Shown one piece after another: positions 44,195 through 52,355 of a stretch of DNA of 64,000 bases. Every line of letters begins with the position of its first letter. Within the stretch, counting starts at the first letter, position 1. Under the pieces are notes generated by a model. The model saw nothing but the letters and a program-made list of their open reading frames with translations, searched no databases and was not told the origin of the DNA. This DNA is from RGIG9060 sp045645985. GTDB taxonomy: Bacteria; Spirochaetota; Spirochaetia; Treponematales; Treponemataceae. Location: the NCBI GenBank assembly GCA_045645985.1, contig JAZRJV010000044.1, positions 1 through 64,000 on the forward strand. The letters run 5' to 3'. Position numbers and translations under genes: made by a program.

Positions 44195-47100
44195 TAATTA
44201 TTCCTTGTCTACCATCTTTAGGATTTGTAAAAGTTGTTCCAGATTCAGAATAATTACATCCAGTATTAGCATTACCGCCAGTCCAGTTATTAGAAGCCCA
44301 ATAATGTTCTCCATTTGTTCCTGCTTTTTTGTCATTACCATCAAAAGTACAGTTTGTTACATATAAAGTTACATTATTAGCCAGAATAGGAACTCCAAGA
44401 CCACCACCACCTTGTGCAATAGCAGTTGTATCACCTTTGTTAATAATTTTATTATTTTTAAAAGTACATTTATTAACAACTACAGAAACACCAGTATTTC
44501 TAATTCGTATACACATAGCTCCACCTACATGATTAGAAATATCTTCTGACGCTTTATTTTGACAACCTATAAAAGTAGAGTTTTGAATATTTACATTTTT
44601 GGTTGCATCTATCAATAAACAAGGTCCCCCAGCTTCACAATTTTGAAAAGTTGCACCACTTATATTAACAGTTCCAATAGAATATAAAGCATATTCATTA
44701 TCACTGCTAGTTTTTAAAGTATAGGTACCACCTTTTATTGTGGCAGCAGAAATACAACGATACGAATTAGATAAATTAAAATTACAATTTTCTATATAAG
44801 GAGCAGAAACAATTGAATAAGTACCAAAGGTTTTAGAATTACTACTTATTTTTGTTTTTATTATTTTATCTGCTGATATTGCAGTTCCTTGTACCGATAA
44901 AACTTGAGATATTTCACAGTTATCGATTAAAGTAGCACTAATACTTCTAAAAGAACCAGTAATTTTAGTAAGATTTTCAACTGCTATTTGTATTTCAAAT
45001 ATTGATTGTGCTTTTTGCAATTCTTCTAAATACTTATGTATAGATTTTACATTTGCATTTTTTATAACATCGCAATAAATACCCCAAGAATAAGATGTGG
45101 TATTTGTTGCAATTACATTGATGGTTCCACCATCAATAACACCCTTTGACGAATAAACACCACAATCACTTGTATTAATGGTTGTATTACAATTTTTTAA
45201 AGACAAATCAGTACTATTAATAGCATCTTCTTTAGAATTAATCTTAATTGTACTATCTGAAAAAGTTGGAATAAAACCATTATAATTACAGTAAATTCCA
45301 TTATCATCTGATTTTAATTGTAAAACAGAATTAGTACAAGTAATAGTTCCTAATGTTCCATATAACTGAATACTATCATCAGTAGAATCTATATTTATGG
45401 TAGTAGTATCTAAAGTTATCTTAGCAGAATTAATTCCATAAGAATTTGCAGAATCCAGTGTTAAAGATTTACCAGAAGCATAAAACTCATTTGTTTCTAT
45501 AGCTGTTTTATTTGATGAAATTTTGGTTGTACAATCTGTTATATTTAAATTTATACAAGACACACCGAATCCTGTTTTATCTTTATCGATTAATTCTAAT
45601 GAACCACCTGTAAAACTTAAAGCCCCCTTTGAAAGAACTGTACAAGTGTTATTTCCATTTTCAAGAGAAAACACAGTTTGACAATTCTCAAATAATATTG
45701 TGGTATCAGAATCTCCATGATAAAAAACATTGGTTCCAAAACTAGAAGCAGTTATATTTGAATTTGAGAAAGTTGTATTTCTTTTATTTATATTGTAAAT
45801 AGAGCAAAATTTATCATAACCTAATGTAGATTGTTCATTCATCGAAATATTTAATGTGGCATTAGATATTTTTGTTTCACCAGGTCCATTATCATAAATA
45901 CCATATCTACCACTTACTATAGATAATGTAGAATTTTTGAAAGTAAAATTATGAGACTTAGTTGAATCTAAAGTATCATATAAATATATCCCCTCTTTTG
46001 CAGACAAAATTGTTGTTGCACAATTATCGATAGTAAGATTTGTATTTTGGTTATTAATCCAAATTCCTCGCCTTTCTGAAATTATATCTAATGAACCACC
46101 TGTTACTGTAAAATTTGAATAAAGGTCAATTGCAGAATGTAAACTTTCTGCAGAATATGATGGATTTTTTTCAATTAAACCACTAATAATTGTAGTTTCA
46201 CAATCAATTAGACTAAAATCAGTTGAATAAGTTATTTCAAGTCCATCTGCAAAAGAATTAATATTTAACTTTGAATCTTTAAATGTACCACTAGGATATA
46301 ATATTCCGTAAGCATTTGATGAAGATAGATTTAATATTGAATTTTCAATTTGCATTGAAGATAAACTACTACTGTGAATAGAAGTTCCAACAGAATTAAT
46401 ATTAACAGTAGAATCTAATATTTTAAAATTATCTCCTGAACTATAAATACCTGGACCATTAGAAGTTTCGGAGTTAGGTATAATTTCTATATCAATGGTA
46501 GAATCTTTTATAGTTAATTCATTTTGACTTGAAGAAATTCCCCTTGCAAAACAACCATCTATAAGTATATCACAATTATTTATTAATGAATTAGAATCCG
46601 AATTAGAAAAATACAAACAACCGGCTTGAGAAACTTCATCTCCTGTAAAATTAAATGTAGCATCATTTATAGTTGCATCACAATCAATATAACAAGGTGC
46701 ATATAGACCTGCATGTTCAAAATTAAATGTACCACCTGTTATTGTAAGCCCACCTTTTACATTAATCAAATTTCCATCTTGAGTAGCTCGTAATGTATAA
46801 GTTCCTCCGTTTATAGATAAATTACCAGAAGCCTCTATAGGAGTAGATGAACCGTGAGAAATAGAAACATCACAATTATTAAGCGTGAGAGAACCATTAC
46901 CATAGGAACAAATGCTTCTATTCAAAAATACAGAATCATTTACAACTGTATTTCCATAAGAATAAAACTGACTAGAAGAGTCACCATCTATATAAGCACA
47001 AATAAATTCACAATTATTAAGTTCAGTTACGGTATTTTCACCAAGATATAAATAACTAAAAATTTTATCATTTAATACTAAATTACAATTTCCTTTTAAA

Positions 47101-50100
47101 TACAAATGCCATACAGGTTCATTAATTTGAGTTTTAGCATTTGTAAAAGTATCTATTTGAAATTTTTCAATTTTATCTGAGTCTAATAATTTATTATTTT
47201 CAAATTCAATATCACCAGAAGATTCTAAATTGAGTTTTGCATATCCATACATTGTATTATTATTAAACTTTATATCCGCACCAACAAGATAAATGTAGGC
47301 AAATTCATCGTCTAAAAATGTACAATTTTCTATATTATAAGTACAGTCCTTATTTGAGTTTTTATCATATATTTGCTGAGTCTTAGATTTTGATATTGTT
47401 AAATCGAAAGAATCTTTATAACACACAGATATTCGTCTTGTATAAAATTCACAATCGTTTATTATTATAGATGATTTAACAAATGTAGGCGAAAGTGCAT
47501 CTATAACATCAAAAAAATAAAAACAATTATTTTCTGTGTTTGCAAGGCCTTCAATATAAACATTATCTTTTACTAAATCATTACATTTAAAAATTCCGTC
47601 AGTTCCGTTATTATAATTTTGAATTTTTGTGCGTTTTAATAAATTTCCGTTAGAATCAAATTGTCTTTCGGTTGCATTTTTTTCTGTTCCATCAAATCCA
47701 CCTAGAATTGTAATAGAACCTTCTTTGTATAATTTAAATCCAGTTTTATCTTTGCTAAAATATGTTTTATCTTCGGGAGCTGTTACCCAAATTTCAGCTG
47801 CACAATCTGCACTCATTAAAGCAGCTTGTTCTAAAGCTAAATCTAAATTTATAAATGCATCTTGCCAGCTAGTTCCGTTATTTCGTCCTATGGCATTTAT
47901 ATCAACATAAATTATATCGCCACTTTCTTGTAGCGTAACTTTATAATCTTTTGTATAAAGACCGTTTGCACTTGTTACAGTATAAATTATTTCATTTGAA
48001 AAATCTTGAGAACTTACTCCAGAAATTTGTGTTTGTCCATTTACAGTTACACTTCCCTCTGCTGTAAAATAAGGAATAAGAGAAACTCCTTCTTTTGCGC
48101 CACTTCCGTAAGGCATAAGTGCAAAAACAGATAAATCCCGTTGTGTAATTCTTGCTTCAACATCTTTTGTTAATGTTTGATTATCTTGTTGTAAAAATCC
48201 AAACGAAGTTAATTCACAAGCAGAAGCTGGATCTGGATTAAATAAAACTTCAACCTTGTATTGTTTTGTAACCGTTGAATCTTCATCAGATTTTACAGTG
48301 TAGTATTGTGCATATTTAAAATTTTGAGAAGTAAATCCGCTTGTCTGTTCTATATTGGAAACATACACAGAACCTGTTGCACTAAATTGCGGAATCAAAT
48401 CAAATGGTTCTTCTTGACCAAAATATTCAACTTCAATTCTAATTGTTTTAGAAAGTTCATCAATAATCGCTTCTGAAGATTTACTAATTTCAGGATTTAA
48501 ATAATCACTAAAAGTAAAAGATTTTATAAAGGCTTGTGCAGGAACAACTTTTACAAAATCAATTTTAATTGTATAAAGTCTACAATACAATCCATTTTTT
48601 GAAGTACATAAATATTCAGCTGAATATTCAAAAGAATTTTTTGTAACTCCGCTAATTTGTTCTTCGCCATTTAAAGTTAAAGTTCCAGGTGTAATAAATT
48701 CAGGAATTAATTCATAAGGAGCAACATCACCTTCATATAAAACAGTTGCAGAAATTAAGCCTAAATCACCTTCATTGTAGATAGAAGCAATTACATTTGA
48801 TTTGATTTCGGAATTATTTATTTTTCTAAATCTATAATCAGTTATACTTCTAATTGTATCTGGATCATCTTGTCTATCAAGAATCAAATTATATTCTACT
48901 GAAGTAGTTTTTGAATAAACTGTAAATGTACACTTACCCACATATTTTGTAAATGGAATTTCAGTTACACCAGAAACAAAATCTATTTCCGAACCACCGT
49001 TAATTGTGTAAGTTATTCTTTCTCCTGTAAAAATTATATCTGGAACAATTCCATAATCAATTATCATTTCTACAGGATATAAAATTTTAGCATTTATTTG
49101 ATTTTCTGAAATTGTAACTTCAGCATCTTTTATTATAAAAGAGTTTTTACTTTTTCCAATCGCAAAATCTGTAATGCAAGGAACACTTTCATCAACTTTT
49201 GCATTGATTTCATACACTTTTGCACTTCTGTCACCAGCAATAACACAAATCAATACTTCTGATGAAAAATCCATTGGCATATTAAGTTCTGGCAAAACTA
49301 AATTATTTTGTTTTTGGAAATACAAAGAAATATATCTATTTAAATCCGTTGCAGTAGAAAATCCTGTATAAAAATCAAGTATTTGTTCAAAAGAAAAATT
49401 ACAAGCTTGTAAATAATTTTGTGTTAAAGGCAGAGGTTTTGCTCCATCAGAAACTGTTATAACTGGTAAAATTGAATTTATATTTTCGTCTGGAGAAATT
49501 TCAAACTCTACAGTTGCATTAGTATTATCAATAATTGATGAACCAATTTGATTTTCAACTTCAAAAGACAAAATATTTTTTTCGGTTTTTGTTGGATCGT
49601 ATGGACTATTATCAATATCTTCTTTTGCTTTTTCTGTTATTACAGAAATTGTGTAAATTTGATAATTACCCATTCCTGATATTACATAAAAAGGAACTGG
49701 TCTAGAAAAATCTACAGGCATATCCAACTTTGGAATTTCAAAACCTTTATTTTCTAAAATTAAATTTATAAACCAATCAATAAAGGTTCCTTCGATTCTA
49801 GCCTTTTGCATTTCAACAGCAAGAGCTAAAGGATCTCTTCCTGGAAACATTTTATTTAGATACCTAAAATCTCCTGGAATAATTTCCGCTTTTTCAGAAA
49901 TTTGTACAATAGGAATCAAATTTGTAACATCTGTTCCATTGGGAACAACTACAGTAATATTATTATTTTTATCAGGAGAATAAACTTGAGAACGACTTTT
50001 ATTTTCATACTGAACTTGAAACTTTAATAAATTTCCTTCTTCAGGCGGTAATAAACTATGAAAAAAATTTGAACAAGAAGAAAAAATTAAACACAATAAA

Positions 50101-50135
50101 AAAACAATAACTAGACAAATATTTCTATTCTTCAT
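44187..50135 (-). CDS. Giant surface lipoprotein with a right-handed beta-helix domain
   Basis: This is a 1982-residue lipoprotein (lipobox FSSC, Cys21). Residues 30-735 or so form about six beta-rich modules of the type that ends YxVxVxF, such as SANGLYTKDYKVTLQESG and SKNGLYCRLYTIKIDFVKVV, each starting with a phrase like ISGVTKNSFEYSA. After the junction YVDINAIGRNNGTSWQDAFI and GSITILGGFDGTEKN comes a very long parallel beta-helix (about 870-1970). It has short repeats rich in N, S, T and I, such as LTITGGTFNFEHAG, TIDNCATTILSAKEGIYLYD and VNISGATFQNCEAG, resembling pectate-lyase-like and Pmp-type proteins. A surface adhesin or glycan-binding role is inferred; catalytic residues are not identifiable. 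Confidence 0.85.
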   Translation of the reverse strand: MKNRNICLVIVFLLCLIFSSCSNFFHSLLPPEEGNLLKFQVQYENKSRSQVYSPDKNNNITVVVPNGTDVTNLIPIVQISEKAEIIPGDFRYLNKMFPGRDPLALAVEMQKARIEGTFIDWFINLILENKGFEIPKLDMPVDFSRPVPFYVISGMGNYQIYTISVITEKAKEDIDNSPYDPTKTEKNILSFEVENQIGSSIIDNTNATVEFEISPDENINSILPVITVSDGAKPLPLTQNYLQACNFSFEQILDFYTGFSTATDLNRYISLYFQKQNNLVLPELNMPMDFSSEVLICVIAGDRSAKVYEINAKVDESVPCITDFAIGKSKNSFIIKDAEVTISENQINAKILYPVEMIIDYGIVPDIIFTGERITYTINGGSEIDFVSGVTEIPFTKYVGKCTFTVYSKTTSVEYNLILDRQDDPDTIRSITDYRFRKINNSEIKSNVIASIYNEGDLGLISATVLYEGDVAPYELIPEFITPGTLTLNGEEQISGVTKNSFEYSAEYLCTSKNGLYCRLYTIKIDFVKVVPAQAFIKSFTFSDYLNPEISKSSEAIIDELSKTIRIEVEYFGQEEPFDLIPQFSATGSVYVSNIEQTSGFTSQNFKYAQYYTVKSDEDSTVTKQYKVEVLFNPDPASACELTSFGFLQQDNQTLTKDVEARITQRDLSVFALMPYGSGAKEGVSLIPYFTAEGSVTVNGQTQISGVSSQDFSNEIIYTVTSANGLYTKDYKVTLQESGDIIYVDINAIGRNNGTSWQDAFINLDLALEQAALMSADCAAEIWVTAPEDKTYFSKDKTGFKLYKEGSITILGGFDGTEKNATERQFDSNGNLLKRTKIQNYNNGTDGIFKCNDLVKDNVYIEGLANTENNCFYFFDVIDALSPTFVKSSIIINDCEFYTRRISVCYKDSFDLTISKSKTQQIYDKNSNKDCTYNIENCTFLDDEFAYIYLVGADIKFNNNTMYGYAKLNLESSGDIEFENNKLLDSDKIEKFQIDTFTNAKTQINEPVWHLYLKGNCNLVLNDKIFSYLYLGENTVTELNNCEFICAYIDGDSSSQFYSYGNTVVNDSVFLNRSICSYGNGSLTLNNCDVSISHGSSTPIEASGNLSINGGTYTLRATQDGNLINVKGGLTITGGTFNFEHAGLYAPCYIDCDATINDATFNFTGDEVSQAGCLYFSNSDSNSLINNCDILIDGCFARGISSSQNELTIKDSTIDIEIIPNSETSNGPGIYSSGDNFKILDSTVNINSVGTSIHSSSLSSMQIENSILNLSSSNAYGILYPSGTFKDSKLNINSFADGLEITYSTDFSLIDCETTIISGLIEKNPSYSAESLHSAIDLYSNFTVTGGSLDIISERRGIWINNQNTNLTIDNCATTILSAKEGIYLYDTLDSTKSHNFTFKNSTLSIVSGRYGIYDNGPGETKISNATLNISMNEQSTLGYDKFCSIYNINKRNTTFSNSNITASSFGTNVFYHGDSDTTILFENCQTVFSLENGNNTCTVLSKGALSFTGGSLELIDKDKTGFGVSCINLNITDCTTKISSNKTAIETNEFYASGKSLTLDSANSYGINSAKITLDTTTINIDSTDDSIQLYGTLGTITCTNSVLQLKSDDNGIYCNYNGFIPTFSDSTIKINSKEDAINSTDLSLKNCNTTINTSDCGVYSSKGVIDGGTINVIATNTTSYSWGIYCDVIKNANVKSIHKYLEELQKAQSIFEIQIAVENLTKITGSFRSISATLIDNCEISQVLSVQGTAISADKIIKTKISSNSKTFGTYSIVSAPYIENCNFNLSNSYRCISAATIKGGTYTLKTSSDNEYALYSIGTVNISGATFQNCEAGGPCLLIDATKNVNIQNSTFIGCQNKASEDISNHVGGAMCIRIRNTGVSVVVNKCTFKNNKIINKGDTTAIAQGGGGLGVPILANNVTLYVTNCTFDGNDKKAGTNGEHYWASNNWTGGNANTGCNYSESGTTFTNPKDGRQGIINE

Positions 50136-51432
50136 TTTTTACATTCTCCGTTTGATTTTCAGACTTATTTTCATCTTCAATACTTTCTTCTTTTGATGGA
50201 GTTGTTCTAACAAGTTCAGCTTTTCTATATTCTCTATATTCAGAATTTGTTTTTCCTCTTATACGCTTTCCTGCTTTTGTAGCACCAAGTGATTCAACTT
50301 TTATACGACGATTTGCAATATTGTAATTTTCAAGTAAATAATCTCTTGCAATATTTGCACGATTTAATCCCATAAGATATTGTAATCTTTCAGTTTCAAA
50401 AGGAGCAGAATGACCTTGAATTAAAATTGTTTCTTCTGGATAAATTTCTAAATATTTACCAATTTCATCAAGAGTATTCAAGGCATCTTGAGTTAACTTA
50501 TCACTTCCTACTTCAAAATATAAATTTAATAAATCCCCTATTTTGTAAGATTCAATAGTAACAGTATTTTCACTTTTTGATTCTTCAATTTTTTCGATTT
50601 CAACAATATTCTCTACTTCTACGATTTTTTCAACTTCAACAATCTTTTCTACTTCGACAATCTTTTCTACTTCAACGGGAACTTCAATATGCCATAATTT
50701 TACTTCTGGTTTTGGTTTTCTTACAATATTTTTAAATGCTGGCACAGGATAAAATCTTAGACCTATTTCAACAACAGGAATCGGAAGAAGACCTTCTATT
50801 TCCCAAATACAATCAATTCCAGCATTGATTCGTAATTTTAATACATTGTCTAAAAAATTTACACCAAAATTTATTCTTCCATAAACAATAGGTGCATATC
50901 CATTAGAAGTTGTAAGTTCTTGTTTTGCTAAATCTAGAACAGTTGCATAATGTGAAATTTCAGAAAAATAAAGTCCACCACCAAAATTTATTCCAAAATC
51001 TAACCATTGCCAATTTCTATGACTTGGAGAATAAGAATACCCTAAACCTGCAGTTAATGGCCAAATATCTAACATTCTTACTAAAGGATTAGAACCTGCA
51101 ACTACATTGTGTCCCGTATTTATAGAAAAAATACCAGAATGTGAATGACCTCTAAAAAAATCATATCCAACAGATGCAGACCAGCCAGGTTTTGGCATTG
51201 CATAATCTTCAAGACCATAAATAGCTATATATCGCTGAATACAACTTTCTATAAAAATATTATTGACAGTAAAAAAATTTTCTTTTATTTCTTTAGAGTC
51301 ATCATCGGATGCCACAGTTTCTTGTACAGAATTTTCAACAAAAACTTCATAAACATCGTTATCTAAAGAAAATAAGTTAAACGAGAAAAAAAATAATAAA
51401 AATACAACAATATACTTTCTTTTTAAGAACAT
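50125..51432 (-). CDS. OmpA-family outer-membrane protein
   Basis: This is a 435-residue protein. ATG 51430-51432 has GAGG upstream and gives signal peptide MFLKRKYIVVFLLFFFSFNL with a cut at LFS. An N-terminal barrel-like region (about 50-255) contains KPGWSASVGYDFFRGHSHSG and ends before a (V/I)EVEKIVEVEKIVEVEK linker with five near repeats. The C-terminal OmpA peptidoglycan-binding domain (about 310-410) has LYFEVGSDKLTQDALNTLDE and the pattern GLNRANIARDYLLENYNIAN. It should anchor the outer membrane to peptidoglycan. It overlaps the giant lipoprotein gene by 11 nt, so expression is coupled. Confidence 0.88.
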   Translation of the reverse strand: MFLKRKYIVVFLLFFFSFNLFSLDNDVYEVFVENSVQETVASDDDSKEIKENFFTVNNIFIESCIQRYIAIYGLEDYAMPKPGWSASVGYDFFRGHSHSGIFSINTGHNVVAGSNPLVRMLDIWPLTAGLGYSYSPSHRNWQWLDFGINFGGGLYFSEISHYATVLDLAKQELTTSNGYAPIVYGRINFGVNFLDNVLKLRINAGIDCIWEIEGLLPIPVVEIGLRFYPVPAFKNIVRKPKPEVKLWHIEVPVEVEKIVEVEKIVEVEKIVEVENIVEIEKIEESKSENTVTIESYKIGDLLNLYFEVGSDKLTQDALNTLDEIGKYLEIYPEETILIQGHSAPFETERLQYLMGLNRANIARDYLLENYNIANRRIKVESLGATKAGKRIRGKTNSEYREYRKAELVRTTPSKEESIEDENKSENQTENVKNEE

Positions 51433-51491
51433 TTTGATATCCTCAACTTGCATAAAAAGTTAAACTTTATACATTGGTATATACAGAATTT

Positions 51492-51520
51492 ATGATATAC
51501 GAATTATCCCCTCCAGTCAA
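51492..51520 (-). promoter_or_regulatory. Promoter of the surface-protein cassette
   Basis: TTGACT (51515-51520 on the complement) and TATCAT (51492-51497) are separated by 17 nt, 60 nt ahead of the OmpA-type gene. It lies inside the cassette, 12 nt from the right boundary repeat, so the cassette carries its own promoter. Confidence 0.6.
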
Positions 51521-51652
51521 GTATGTAATTCTAAACATCTCGCAAATATTTACTACTTAATTGCGTAAAATAAATCAAGAAACAATTTTGTAAAGTACAG
51601 AAATAGTACAAAAATCGCATTAAATTTGTATTTTTAACTAACTTCGTATAAA

Positions 51653-51738
51653 AATGCTCTCAGCAAAAATTCCCCCATCTCGCTAGTGCTGCGCTTACGC
51701 TTGCAAGGCTTCGATGTGTCAATTTTTGCTTACGCATT
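51653..51738 (+). repeat. Nested-hairpin repeat element, copy D
   Basis: AATGC (51653-51657) pairs with GCATT (51734-51738), and AGCAAAAATT (51662-51671) pairs with AATTTTTGCT (51721-51730). TCTC faces TAC. The centre CTCGCTAGTGCTGCGCTTAC is very close to that of copy B1. Outer arms CGCA/TGCG continue the pairing to about 51613 and 51775. Confidence 0.75.
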
Positions 51739-51880
51739 ATTTACGAATTTGTTAATTTACAATTCTTTGCGATTTTTCACTTTATCTTGTATTTAACACA
51801 ATGCCTCTGGCGTTATTTTTGCAAGTAAATTTTTTGTAAATATTTGCAAGCGTTCGGATTTGTTTGTAAAGAAGTTTTAC

Positions 51881-52260
51881 TTTCTACTAAAACAATGAGA
51901 ATTTGCAAAACGACAAAAGTATAACAGAAAATTTATAAAATAACACTAAAAAAAATATAATGCAAAATGCGTAAACTGAAATTGACACTGTACTGCCTTG
52001 ACGAACAAAGTGAGGAGCCGCAGGGCAAAGGGCAATTTCAGTTGAAAGCATTTTGGGTAAATTTTCGCCCTTTCTACCAAAACCAATGAGAGTTTGCAAA
52101 ACTACAAAAAGCATAACAAAAATTTCTAAAATAATGCTAAAAAAAATATAATGCAAAATGCCTAAACTGAAATTGACACTGCACTGCCTTGACGAACGAA
52201 GTGAGGAACCGCAGGGCAAGAGGCAATTTCAGTTGAAAGCATTTTGGGTAAATAATTTTT
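51881..52260 (-). repeat. Tandem duplication carrying nested-hairpin copies E1 and E2
   Basis: Two units with a period of 190 nt (51881-52070 and 52071-52260), about 85-90 percent alike by eye. Each contains, on the minus strand, CAAAATGC, TTTC, AACTGAAATTG, a centre with TCCTCACT and GTTCGTCAAGGCAG, CAATTTCAGTT, TTAC (TTAG in E2) and GCATTTTG. An open frame of 110 codons crosses both units but is not a credible gene. Confidence 0.8.
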
Positions 52261-52320
52261 TTCAGAATATATTAAGGAAATTTTCTTTTTATACTAATTT
52301 TCCGTTTTGCAAAATTTTTA

Positions 52321-52349
52321 TTGTAAACTTTCTGTTTTTATTCTAAAAT
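52321..52349 (+). promoter_or_regulatory. Promoter of the RNase II family gene, placed for a leaderless transcript
   Basis: TTGTAA (52321-52326) and TAAAAT (52344-52349) are separated by 17 nt; only 6 nt lie between the -10 box and the ATG at 52356. Part of the -35 comes from the end of the boundary repeat. Confidence 0.6.
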
Positions 52350-52355
52350 AATAAT

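Larger units (their letters stand above)
51533..52322 (+). repeat. Right boundary repeat of the surface-protein cassette (copies D, E1, E2 inside)
   Basis: 790 nt without a gene. It starts and ends with the same sequences as the left block and adds a longer middle: copy D and a tandem pair E1/E2. The outer arms GCAAATATTTAC near 51542 and GTAAATATTTGC near 51836 pair with each other, so the first 300 nt or so are one large nested inverted repeat. The last bases run into the -35 box of the RNase II family gene. Confidence 0.75.

Noticed and set aside
51887..52219. Minus-strand open frame of 110 codons in the repeat block
   Set aside because: It spans the 190-bp tandem duplication, repeats its own sequence, has no ribosome site and no protein-like organisation beyond chance hydrophobic stretches. 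It is a by-product of the repeats.
51881..52260. CRISPR-like direct repeats
   Set aside because: Only two long units, no short regular repeats with unique spacers, and no cas genes in the window.
42367..52322. Integron attC sites as explanation of the nested hairpins
   Set aside because: attC sites end in GTTRRRY/RYYYAAC boxes and sit between single small cassettes. Here no integrase is seen, the conserved parts are internal loops, and copies occur in both orientations in ordinary spacers.
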